Shown here: one piece after another, positions 24,118 to 33,805 of the stretch
Numbering within the stretch: the first letter of the stretch is position 1
Layout of the letters: each line of letters opens with the position of its first letter
NCBI GenBank assembly: GCA_947579665.1
Contig: OX388350.1
Location: 39,899,393-39,963,392, forward strand
Length of the DNA stretch: 64,000 bases
Reading direction: 5' to 3'
Origin: Sympetrum striolatum
Lineage: Eukaryota; Arthropoda; Insecta; Odonata; Libellulidae
The notes under the pieces: model-generated
Databases searched by the model: none
Seen by the model: only the letters and a program-made list of their open reading frames with translations
What the model was told of the DNA's origin: nothing
Program-made: the position numbers and the translations under genes

Positions 24118-24215
24118 TTTTTAGAGTTTTACGCATACGTTCAAAGTGGATTAGACGTAGGATGAATCTTATCTTATTCTTGCACTTAAATAAAGTCGAT
24201 TATTATGTGGTAATT
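24118..24215 (+). mobile_element. 3' fragment of SINE family S5
   Basis: Resembles the 3' half of the element at 11850-11995: a CAAAG-containing stretch followed by AATAAAGTCGATTATTATG. The tRNA-like head is missing, as in 5'-truncated retroposons. Confidence 0.4.
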
Positions 24216-24761
24216 ATGCGTGGTAATGGGGGACTTTTTCTGCTAGTAGCGAACTGAGTTCAGTGAGGAAATCAAGGGCCTGAATCCTCACCCAATCTAA
24301 TCGCCTCATGCCCTTTCCAAAGCTTTCAATGCTCAATGGCGAAGAGGATGATCATCCAAACAACTACAAGCCTGATAACATTACAGCCGAAATCTTCTTT
24401 GAACTGATCCTCATTTTCTAGATTTCTTAAACTACCATTTTTATTCTTAATCTTCTTTCATTTACACTTCTCTCCACCATACCCTGTAATCTATCCTGTA
24501 TAATTATTCCTCTATGTATCCAATAGCTACTATAAATATCTATTCAACAGCTCTTATAAATATATGGCACTACTTCTTTTCCTTGGGAAAAATTCTCATC
24601 TGATCACATTAATTAAATATTACTAATTACTATACTAAATTACATCACTAAACTACTCAAAAACCATTTTTTAAATAAGTAGTGTTCGTAAAGGCCACGA
24701 TGGTTGAGGTAATTTTGCAGCCCGCCATTAGTTAATCGTTTTAGCAATTATATGACATTAA

Positions 24762-25090
24762 TATTACGTTACGGCAATGATAGAGTCCCTCGGTTGGAAT
24801 TCACTACAGATGAGAAGATCTGAATATCGTCGGAAAATTTTCGAAAAGTTCATTCGTTCAGAATTTATAGACGAAGTAAGTGAAATGTTAGTGCCAGTAA
24901 GGAGCGAACGCGATCTCCGAGAGGCATCTACGAAGGGTTATAGGGAAGTAATCGCAAGGACGGATAATTACTTTTGGTCGCTTTTTCCCCAGGCTATTGG
25001 AGATGCAAATAGGGATGAATGAATAATGGTGGTGTATTACACCACCTGTCATACGCAACTGGCGGCTCGCGGGGTATATATCTAAATCTA
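24762..25090 (+). mobile_element. Non-LTR retrotransposon, 3' end (RT C-terminus plus 3' UTR)
   Basis: The plus-strand frame to 25022 reads like the C-terminal tail after the reverse transcriptase of insect Jockey/CR1-like elements. It has VTAMIESLGWNSLQMRR, an internal hydrophobic stretch and a RTDNYFWSLFPQAI segment, matching the usual pattern L-W-x-L-x-x-R-R ... R-T-D-x-Y-x-x-S-x-x-P-x-x-I. After the TGA come CTGGCGGCTCGCGGGGTATA and short ATCTAA-type repeats, the 3'-tail layout I know from such elements. Stops just upstream show it is 5'-truncated, as usual for LINE copies. Only ~87 codons remain, so it is non-autonomous. Confidence 0.7.
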
Positions 25091-25830
25091 AAATATTCTT
25101 TAATAACCATCAATTTTTTCTTTGTTAGAATAATTTTGCAACCAAGAAGGAAATTCATACTTTGCTGCATCAAAAAAAATTCTTTAAGAAGTAGAGGTAA
25201 AGTGTTCTTAATGGTATCTCGACAGTTAAGGTAATTAAGGACCTAGTAATTATTTTGTAGCAACTACATGATGTTTATACACTTTACTAACCAAATTTTT
25301 CTTTCTTTTCCGATTAGTTTTACTTTATCAAGAGGAAAACGCTCATTTTCCCATATCACAAAAGTAAAATAAGTTAAAAAATGAATAAATTGCAGCAATA
25401 TGATAATTGTAGCAATAATATAACTTAATATAGTTTTATAAAAAAGTTTTTCAAGCCTATTCTTCCTTGGGATTTTTCCTGATCGCAAGCAATCTCATTC
25501 AGAAAAACCTTTCCCCTATTTTCCTAGTTTTCTAAACATTCTTTCATTTCTTTTTCTGAATAATTTCTCTTCCAAGAGGAAAACCCTCACTTAGCCACTT
25601 AAAAAAAATAGAAGAAAATAAATTCACAAATATTATCGACAGCAAGAAAAAGGTAAGACGAAATTTAGCAAGTAGTAAAAGTAAGAAAAAGCTTTAAAAT
25701 AACTAAAAGTTACGCTTAAAAGGCGTTCCACAAACCTAGGCCACAACATGAGTTATTCTCGCTTTAAAAAATCCACCCGAAAAATCCATTCGTACCGCAT
25801 TGTAATCAAATCAGCCTCTTCTTCAACACC
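25090..25830. other. AT-rich stretch without recognisable gene
   Basis: Low-complexity AT-rich sequence with several imperfect internal similarities (TTCCAAGAGGAAAAC and TATCAAGAGGAAAAC at about 25570 and 25327). No gene seen. Confidence 0.5.
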
Positions 25831-26260
25831 TCTCCATTCCCCTAACGACCACTCGTGTTTACCTGGGAATTCCCGCACGAAAAACATTCCCTCAGGTGCA
25901 ACAAGCGCTCCGTTGGCCATTCCCCGTAGGCGTGGTCGGTCCGGGATTTCGGGGGTAGGCAAGGTCGGGGCGAAAAAAACCAGGGGGAAATGTTTTCTCC
26001 GGTCGTGGGAAGTGACGCCGCCGCTTGGGAGGGAAGCCAAAAGCTCGGAACCTCGCCTAATCACGTGATGCGGCACAGTGCCTCCACGTGATCCGCAAAA
26101 GAGGATGATGGAGGAGGGGTACGCCCCCGCCTATGTCGAGATTGAGTGAGGGAAGTGGAGGAATGGACGTTACGTCTCCCGCCGTACATCATCCTACGAC
26201 AGGACGCCGCAGATCGGCTAACGGTCAATTCCTGATTGACCGCAGGGGATTATCCAAGGA
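25830..26260. promoter_or_regulatory. CpG-rich island with paired CACGTG E-boxes
   Basis: A sharply bounded GC- and CpG-rich block inside AT-rich DNA. It contains TCACGTGA at 26061-26068 and CCACGTGA at 26084-26091, 23 bp apart, both canonical bHLH E-boxes. A perfect inverted repeat follows (CGGTCAAT at 26222-26229 and ATTGACCG at 26235-26242). Overlapping ~106-codon frames on both strands (25748-26076) are explained by the composition. It could be a promoter or enhancer of an unseen gene, or simply an unmethylated island or unrecognised transposon. Transcription start not determined. Confidence 0.4.
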
Positions 26261-26714
26261 TAGTTCGAGGAAATTATGAATACAAAGGTTGCCGAATGGG
26301 TGAGGCCATTTACCAAGAAGTGGAGGAAAGGAAAATTGGAATCTTCGGTTGGGTAAAAGGCAGACGAGAGTTGTAAGACAAACTTATTGTTAATAAATCC
26401 ATAACTATGAGGTTTAACCTCAATTAAACGTGGAATGAAGTAAAGAGCGACGGTAAAGGAAGATTCAATTCACAAACCCCCGCGTGTCAATTCCCATTGT
26501 TTCGATAAATTTTCTTCTTCCGATCTCCGTAAATTTGTTCCAAGATTGAAATTGTAATATTTTTAGTGTGTAAGGTATTATAGTTATGTCTTAATGCATG
26601 ATTAAAAAAATGGAATATAAAACCATGATGCCGAAGTTGAGTGGTGCGATGCTTTAATTTAAACGGTTCTGTTAAATGTAGTTCCTGCTACCACATTCTG
26701 ATGAATGTAAAATT

Positions 26715-27045
26715 TTAATTTTCCAATTGGTACAGGGTAGAAAAAAGTGCATCTTTCATTTACTTATGTCACAGTCTTGATCTTTACTGTGTTGAAATGA
26801 AAGCTACTTAGGTATAAGTGAATAATTGAGCTGATCAAGATCCTATGGACTGAAAAGAAAAGTGTTACTCGTAGAATCATTGTATTTACTTGCGTGGACA
26901 TGTTCCGCTAACAGCAATCTGACTCAGGCAAAGGGCAAACTACCTTATTCCTCTCTACAATCTCTTAGTAGCTTTTGTCAGAGGGGTTGAGGCACCAACC
27001 GGCCTTAGGGCTGAATACTATACAGATGTTTATGAGTTTCTGCTA
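26715..27045 (+). repeat. Dispersed repeat D2, copy 2
   Basis: Begins near 26722 with CCAATTGGTACAGGGTAG, then GTGCATCTTTCATTTACTTA and GAAAGCTACTTAGGTATAAG (26799-26818). About 180 bp later it has CCAACCGGCCTTAGGGCTGA at 26996-27015. Same order as at 17945-18350. Confidence 0.5.
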
Positions 27046-27074
27046 TCATATGTTTATGAATGAAATATCAATTT

Positions 27075-27175
27075 GTCTTTTGGTACAGAATATAGGAAAC
27101 TGTACCTGTCATCTACTTAATTGGTCTTGTTCTTGGCTAAGCTGACTTATAAGCTATTGAGGTAAGAAAGGCTAT
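27075..27175 (+). repeat. Dispersed repeat D2, left-block copy 3
   Basis: TTTTGGTACAGAATATAGG, CTGTCATCTACTTAATTGG and a TTATAAGCTATTGAGGTAAG relic repeat the left block of D2, about 356 bp after copy 2 in the same orientation. It may be a tandem partial duplication of the element. Confidence 0.45.
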
Positions 27176-28498
27176 AAATAATGTTACTTATTACAAATGC
27201 GTTTTGTAAACAGAGCCAATGTGTATAATAAGAATGAAAGTATTACTTATGTTTCACAACGATATCTTTATAAGAAGTAAAACTGGGAATGCTTAAGGAC
27301 ACCTGACCTGAGGTCAGCCATGCTTTGGCAAAGTAATAAATAATAAAAATTGAATTTATATTCTACTCACGATACTAGCGAATATAATTCATGATTATCA
27401 CGTGCTCTGCTGATTAAAGTAGTAACAAATCATAAGTATTACTTCCATCACTGTATTTTAAATGTTATAAAAACCGTGCAAGTGTCTATAGAAAAAGACT
27501 TCTGTAGAGTGCAATGCGTTAATACGAATAGAAGTAACGAAATGCCAACCAATTTTAGGGCTAGGCAATTGTAGGACTAGCGACGTTCATTAGCAGGGAC
27601 TGTAGGCTCACGTATTGAAAGGTTTACACAACACTTCCAAAGCCCCTTTTTGCATATAAAGAAAATCATAAGGGTTAGACTGTGTTTTGGTGGAGCAGCT
27701 CCTCAATGGAGGTAGGAAAGAGGTTTTCCATGAAAGCCTGCGATTTCAATAAAGAAAAATCGAGCTAAAGAAAAGTGAAAAAACTAAGATGGAGTAATTA
27801 TATGTTTGGACAGTCTTTCTACTTTCTTATTACTGCATTCGAAAGAGATTAATAAAAAATTAATAACTATCATTACAGCTTGAAAATACAGGGCATTTTT
27901 TCAGTCTGGCATCTTGCCAGTTGAATAATAAAAAAATGGAATAAATTCATAGGTAATATCCAAGGATTTTGAAGTCAAGGTTAAAAGATTCGCAAGTAAC
28001 CAGGGTGTCAAATGAAATTAAAAAATACATGGAATTCAATCGGAAATTTTCTTAAATTCGTGGCTTCGCAACTTCTCAGAGATAATCCCCAATCAAAGAC
28101 AAACAAACGATAGCATCAACGGAAAGTCGATTAATGAAACGAAGTATAAACGTGATGAAGATAAAAGCATGCTTGTGAAACCTTACGTTGAATTATGATT
28201 GACTTCATCAAATCAAATGAATCAATTCTGGTGATATTTGGTGTGACCACTATGATCAGTTCAAGCAAAAAAAAACACAATCTGACTCCGTTCACATAAA
28301 AATGTTTTGTATTAACAATAATGATTTTTTTGTATTAATTAATAATAAATAAATTATAGTGTTTATTTATTATCAGCAAAGCATTATATTAAGCAAAACA
28401 GCAACGACCTAAAGTACCATTTTATTCACGTTTATCAAAGCCATAAGATTGCCATATTCCATGAACTTAAAAGTCTAACGAACTTCACTGGAATTTGA

Positions 28499-28746
28499 AA
28501 TAATAATAATAATAATGTCGTCTTTTTAAGGGCGAATTTTAGCATTTGAAGGCTATTCCTCCATTTAACCCCTTTTATTAAATTTTATTCCTTTTTTGCA
28601 TTTTTTTATTAATAACACACACAAACAACATACACAGACAACCATTCCCTAACCGGAAAAATCCGATTAGCCGGTATTCGAACCCAGGACCGTGATGTTG
28701 GAACGTTAACTCGCTAGCACGCTAACCACTCCGCCGCCACGGCCGG
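28499..28746 (-). mobile_element. tRNA-derived SINE, family S1, near full length with (ATT)n tail
   Basis: On the minus strand: CCGGCCGTGGCGGCGGAGTG, then GTTAGCGTGC (A box TGGCNNAGTGG-like), B box GGTTCGAATACC at about 28682, CGGATTTTTCCGGTTAGGGA, a GTGT-rich section, then a body with GGAATAGCCTTCAAATGC and AAATTCGCCCTTAAAAAGAC, ending in (ATT)n at 28499-28516. Head, body and simple 3' tail make a classical tRNA-derived SINE of ~250 bp. The head matches the truncated copy at 10147-10276. Target duplications are not obvious. Confidence 0.8.
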
Positions 28747-28749
28747 AAA

Positions 28750-29595
28750 TAGAGAACACATCGAAATTTTCCCAGTTAATTTCTTTGTCCTTAATTTTCT
28801 TTTCAGTCCTACTCATTGGCAAGTAACAAATACACTTACTATATCAATATAAACCGAAAAATATGGAAAAATTGATGAAAATGTAATCACATTAACTTTA
28901 TCAAATCTTTCCGCTTAATAAAACGTCCTCTTCAGTAAGCAAATTTCGAACCACGAGTTAATACGAACAATTCTGATTGCATAACTCCTGGAGCACTTCG
29001 CGATAGATACGTAACAATGAAAGGTTCTGGAACAGAGCAAGAGTGAACATCATCACCACTAATTAACGTGAAATCCAATAGAATAGGTTAGCATTCGCTA
29101 AACTGCCCGACTTCCTGCACTTTCTTTCCAATGGACATACCACTTAACTGATTCACTTTGCTCTGGGCACCATGCCCTTTACGTAACGTGAGTCGGTGAT
29201 CTAATGACAAGTGAGAGACTAGTTACGCAATGACTCGATGGTTACATGTTAGTTGAGGTGGAATGTCTGTACTTGAATATAATTGTTGTTTATATTCTTT
29301 TATGGAGGCAAACAAATAATTACCCAAGAACAATGAAAATTAGGAGACTTCTATTGATTCAATAAATGATACATCAAAGAGGTGTATTGTTAAGCTAAAG
29401 GTAAATGTCATTTCTTAAGCGTTCTACGATATGTTGGCCATGACAGAGATGGCTCTGACTTAGCGGCACTATACAACGTCACAGTCTTCACATAAACAAC
29501 TCGAATTCAAAGAGATGGAAGGATACCTCTTTCAGGGTAGATACTTGCAACGGAAGGAAAAGATATAAACTTCGTACACAATGGGGTGAGCCTGA
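28750..29595. other. Stretch without recognisable gene
   Basis: AT-rich with mixed composition. No repeat family, frame or RNA signal that I can support. Confidence 0.5.
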
Positions 29596-29597
29596 AG

Positions 29598-29690
29598 AAA
29601 CCAAAAGGGTGATGGGTTTTGGGTTCGAGTCTCGGAGATACATATTTCTCCATTAACGCTTAGGGGATTTTTTTCATGGTGCACAGCCAT
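29598..29690 (+). mobile_element. tRNA-like SINE head (unassigned)
   Basis: GGGTTCGAGTCTCGG at about 29623 is a good B box (GGTTCGAGTCT), preceded by a GGTGATGGG stretch and followed by a CATTAACGCTTAGGGG body. No A box or cloverleaf. Probably a SINE relic. Confidence 0.4.
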
Positions 29691-29797
29691 TACTGCTAAT
29701 GCGATATCGAAACAATCATTTTATTTTTGTTCTTCTTCATCTTCCTCCACAAGAAAAAAATATTTTTTTTTCACACGGAAGATAATTTTCAAAGTTA

Positions 29798-29892
29798 AAA
29801 TGAGAAGTGAAAAATAGCGACATGACTGGGATTTGAACCCGAGTCTCCCACTTTTACGGCAGGTATTCTAACCACTTAACAACCATTAACTT
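29798..29892 (-). mobile_element. tRNA-derived SINE, family S3 (copy 1)
   Basis: On the minus strand: GGTTGTTAAGTGGTTAGAAT (A-box-like GTTAAGTGG), ACCTGCCGTAAAAGTGGGAG, then CTCGGGTTCAAATCCCAGTC (B box). The copy at 44880-44982 shares the whole arrangement including the GACATGACTGGGA side. Acceptor arms do not pair, so this is a SINE head and not a tRNA gene. Confidence 0.65.
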
Positions 29893-29894
29893 TC

Positions 29895-31355
29895 ATTTCG
29901 GAGATTATTTTATTAGATTAAATTAAGTCATTCAAATACCCTATCCTTCGTAAGTGCAATAATTTAATATTTGTTCTTCACCTCACTATACCAGAGAATA
30001 ATAGATCTCTTAAGGACAAGAAGGAAACATTTCATAGGACTCATTTAAGTGAACCTAATTCCAGAAAGTGATTCTTCCAACTACATAGCTTCTGATTCCT
30101 TTAAAATAGTAACTGTATTTGATACTAGAAGAAAGTCACATATCCTGTTATCAATCACCACGATTGAAAGTGAACTTGGCCCTGTGAAGAAAGCAGCAAC
30201 TTTACAATCATGCAACGACTGATGTACGTGTGATAAGAAACCTGGATATCAAAATAATAACTTATCTGGACATAATCAATAAACAAACAATTCCAAGTGC
30301 AAAAAGTGTCTCTTCTTGGGGGATTTTCCAAGATAGAGGAGAACGAAAAAACGATCTTGATAAAAGCTGACCGTTAACCTTAAGTGACGTCAATTTATTT
30401 ATCAACATTTTACATTGAATTCACCAGAATCAGCTCTCTTTTAATTGGATTTCAAGCAGGTTGACTTCTCCGAAGTAGAAATCTATTCTAGCATTGAAAA
30501 AATCCTTACCCAACTAAATACCAATGAAAATGAAAAGCTAATTATTTACAATACTGGCCAACCTTGAGAGTTTTAGTTCCATCATAAATCACGTATAAGA
30601 TAAAATTTTCTATGAAATGCTGCGCATATATGTTTTAGTATTTTCAATGAAAAATAAATTAATTAGTTAAAATCTACTTCCTTCATTGAATTGCAACATA
30701 ATATTCATCGGATGAAGGTAAGAGTTCTGTAGTTATATCAAATTTTAAGGAAGGTTTTATCAGTTAAAGAATACGTATACGCAGAAAGATATAAAAAAAT
30801 CGTATTCTTGTAAAATCGTTATCATTGTACCAACAGCTTATAACTCAGACTGATCATGCTGATTAACCCTGGGCTGACCATTGAACTTATGAACTAAATT
30901 CATAAATCTCAAAAATTACTCTTAAGAGCTTCACCAATCGTACGCAATAATATCTCGTATTAATTTTAAAATTCCTGACAAATCATGAGTAGTTTTCATC
31001 CTTTTGAGGAATACCTAGAAGTAAGGAATAATTGAATAGTAATAATATTGAGTAAGAAATAATTAAGTGATAATAATAATGAGTATAGCATTGAAAATAT
31101 CCGAAATGGTCAAAGCCTGATCAAAGAAGATACAATCTCCGTCGTTAAAATATTAAGGATTAGATTAGATATTTAAACGGGCATAAAAATGCCCTTAATC
31201 TATTATCCAAGAATATATAAAACAAATTCCAGAAAAAAAATATAATACAGACAATTAAATATGAAAATATTAATATCAGCAGTATCAGTATGATAAATAA
31301 ATAATATACAATAGATAATTATACCATATAGAATATGTTCTTGTTACATATCATA
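29895..31355. other. Stretch without recognisable gene
   Basis: AT-rich DNA with simple TAATAA-type repetition near 31035-31085. No gene. Confidence 0.5.
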
Positions 31356-31358
31356 TAG

Positions 31359-31409
31359 AATATTTTCTCGTTTAATAGATAACCCATCTATTAAACAAGA
31401 AAAAATATT
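31359..31409. repeat. ~22-bp inverted repeat with 5-nt loop
   Basis: Left arm 31359-31380 (ends CGTTTAATAGAT) and right arm 31386-31409 (begins ATCTATTAAAC) pair over about 22 bp with one mismatch and a small gap. The left arm sits in a 28-bp direct duplication (CATATAGAATAT at about 31326 and 31354). Low-complexity AT sequence, so chance or a degraded foldback is possible. Confidence 0.6.
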
Positions 31410-32613
31410 TAAATAAGATACAAAGAATATATTTCACGATATTAAAATCAGTTTCACATAGCACACTAATACCATATGACTACTTAATCTTGAACTACAT
31501 TCCGTTACGAACGTTTTCCCTCCTCTAACAAGGGGATGCAAAGCAAAAAGATTAAAAACTAAAAGCGTCTTGAAGGGCATCTTTGTTGGGTGCCAATTCG
31601 TAGGCGACGGGAGGCCAGAAGAATGACTCGAGACGGTTCCTAAAAAATGGCCAAAAGGCCGCGGAAAAATTCGGATTTGAGGGAGGCTGGAAATAGATTC
31701 CCTACTAGGGGTGCCAAATAGGGCTACAACTGTGTGTATACCTGGATGTGTATGTATACACACGCACCTGCGTTTGTATGGGAAAAAGGGTGGAATCAAA
31801 GAGTGGGTGGAAGCCCCCACGGACTTCACTCAACTAACATTCAACTAAGCTTCAAGCAGACCGATGCGAATGTTAAATTATTGCGAACTGTTTAACGGAA
31901 AATCAAACAGAAAACGAATAACGAATATTTTCGAGGCATTTACCGGGTTGGATTGACAGTGCCTAAGAACCTATTGTCCCAGAATAAAATATAGTGCCAA
32001 AAATCTTGTCATTCTCTTAAGGATAAGGTCAAATTAGAAGAAAGATCTGATGGCAACCTTCTGAAGACTACGAATAGACTAACGTTATGTCGAACATAAA
32101 TAGGTGTATTTATCGACAGCGTAAGTTCCGGATAAGGTCATATCAGATATTGCCCTGAAGATTATAAATAGACTAACGCTATGTCAAACATAAATAGGTA
32201 TACAGATATATGATGAAAGCATGAGTACAATGAAATATTTACTCACAGCTTCTTCGTTTAGCCTAGCAATATTTATTGACAGCAAGAATCAGATTCTTTC
32301 ACTCAGAACCTTAGTCAACTTTTATATAACAATATCTGATTAAATGAAAACACTTCTGAATATCAATGGCATTGGGCCAGTCTAAAATACCGAAAAAAGA
32401 TTAATTTATCTTTAACGTTGTGGAATCACAAAGTCGAATAAAGTTCTATGTTTAAAACCAGAATAAAGCTAACTACAACAACATCAAAGATAAATTGGAT
32501 GGTCGCAGCTATAAAATTGTGGTATTTCATCAAAACTGAATAAAGGAACAGCAATAAATTTACCAGTTTCTCTTTGTTTTACAAAATTATATAGTTCCGA
32601 AAATCAACCGCAG
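31410..32613. other. Stretch without recognisable gene, left flank of BEL element
   Basis: A GC-richer block at about 31500-31830 carries a 131-codon minus-strand frame (31434-31829) with no recognisable domain. I do not support it as a gene. The remainder up to the target duplication is AT-rich. Confidence 0.5.
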
Positions 32614-32618
32614 ATAGT

Positions 32619-32796
32619 TGTTTAGGCGAATTTTGTCTTCCCGCCGGGAGTTCGCCTAGCGCAGACCTCATTTCTTTTGTTTTCATGTTTCCTGTTTTTT
32701 ACCTGGCCACGAGGCAACCAGTCTCGAGCCAGACGGCGTACCGAAAAGTCGCCACTTGTAGCCTTTTGCGAAATAAAGCAAATTTTCACCTGTACA
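32619..32796 (+). repeat. 5' LTR of BEL/Pao element (178 bp)
   Basis: Begins TGTTTAGGCG and ends CCTGTACA, so it has the usual TG...CA ends. Identical by eye to 39098-39275. It carries nested inverted repeats near its start (TAGGCGAA at 32623-32630 with TTCGCCTA at 32651-32658, enclosing TCCCGCCGGGA) and an AATAAA polyadenylation signal at 32772-32777. No clear TATA box. At 178 bp it is short for an LTR. Confidence 0.95.
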
Positions 32797-32801
32797 AAAT
32801 T

Positions 32802-32819
32802 TGGTCCTTCGGGCCGGAT
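32802..32819 (+). promoter_or_regulatory. Primer binding site, tRNA-Tyr type
   Basis: TGGTCCTTCGGGCCGGAT starts 5 bp after the 5' LTR. It is complementary to the 3' end of insect tRNA-Tyr (acceptor arm of the CCTTCGA-type plus CCA) with a single difference that would still allow a G:U pair. Reverse transcription of the minus strand would start here. The tRNA end is recalled from knowledge and was not searched. Confidence 0.7.
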
Positions 32820-32830
32820 AGCCATTGCTA

Positions 32831-33057
32831 CGCCGGATCTTCGTATCTACGCTGGATATCCATTCATACGCCGGATCGTCTTTACTGCACCGGATCATCA
32901 TATCTACGCTGGATACTTTCTCCACGCCGAATCTTCGTTCATACTCAGGATCGTCTTTACCACGCCGGAACTTCCTATCTACGCGGGATATTCATTTCCA
33001 CCCTGGAACTACGTTTATACTTCGAATATTCCTTTCTACGTCGGATCTTCAAATCTG
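32831..33057 (+). repeat. 12 x 19-bp tandem repeat in BEL leader
   Basis: Twelve degenerate units of the pattern CGCCGGATCTTCNTATCTA, all 19 bp except one of 18. Four-unit (76-bp) super-periodicity is visible: GGATCGTCTTTAC occurs at about 32874 and 32950. The sequence CCGGATAGCCATTGCTA just before, which overlaps the end of the primer binding site, looks like a further half-unit. Since 19 is not a multiple of 3 and the unit lacks stops, several frames stay open here. Confidence 0.85.
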
Positions 33058-33284
33058 ACTGAGTTACGAAGAAGGACAAGTGGTGATTGCGGAACGTTCT
33101 GTGAGTTAAACGCGTTCTGTCTCTATTCTTCCGATCGGTCGTCTCAATTCGACGCGCCCTACGGCGCTGGACTTCGGACTCACTTTCTCTTTTTGCCTCC
33201 TCACTTCGTGGTCCCTTCTTTACCTGCTTCACTATTTACCCTCACTTCGACCACCCCTCTCGCCATCGGCAGCGGTTCTGTCGT

Positions 33285-33705
33285 GTTGTTTTCATTTTCG
33301 AGGCTGCTCCTCATTTACTGTTATTGTTCGTCGCGACAGCTGTTCTGTCGTGTTTTCATTTTCGAGGCTGTTCCTCAATTACTGCTATTGTTCGCTCCGA
33401 CAGTTCCTCTGTCGTGTATTTCATTTTCGAGGCTGTTCCTCATTTACTCTTATCGTTCGTCGCGACAGTTCTTCTGTCGTGCATTTACTTTCGAGGCTGA
33501 TCCTCGTACACCACTATTGTTCACTGCCGACATCTTCTGTCGAGCATTTACTTTCGAGGCTGATCCTCACATTCCGCTATTGTTCGCTCCACAGCTGTTC
33601 TGTTGTGGTTGCATTTTCGAGGCTGTTCCTCGTATGCTGTTACTCTTCGTCACCAATTGCGGTTCTGTCGTAATCTTTTAACTTTCGAGGCTGTTCCTCT
33701 GTAAG
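33285..33705 (+). repeat. 7 x ~64-bp tandem repeat with hairpin in BEL leader
   Basis: Seven copies of TTCGAGGCTGNTCCTC start at 33297, 33361, 33426, 33490, 33553, 33616 and 33684 (spacing 63-68 bp). Each is preceded by TTCTGTCGTG-like sequence and followed by a variable spacer with TTGTTCGTCGCGACAG. In every unit GAGG and CCTC can pair around a 5-nt loop. The array ends ~100 bp before the gag start. A role in RNA packaging, dimerisation or translation is possible but is inference. A 334-codon frame (32677-33681) runs over both leader arrays, but it starts inside the LTR and is repeat-derived, so it is not called as a gene. Confidence 0.85.
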
Positions 33706-33805
33706 ACGTTGGGTTAGTCTCTTGGACTCCTTAACTTCTCGCGCATTGTTTTGGACATCCGCTTAAATTCGCACCTCAGCACTCCTTTGTATCTTAGTGT
33801 GAATC

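Larger units (their letters stand above)
26260..28495. other. Stretch without recognisable gene
   Basis: AT-rich. Holds D2 repeat copies (26715-27175). The rest shows no coding or RNA signal. Confidence 0.5.

Noticed and set aside
25748..26076. Opposed frames of 106 and 107 codons
   Set aside because: Mirror frames over the same CpG-rich block are a composition effect; the island itself is reported instead.
31434..31829. 131-codon minus-strand open frame
   Set aside because: Lies in a GC-richer patch, has no family motif, and no splice or promoter context.
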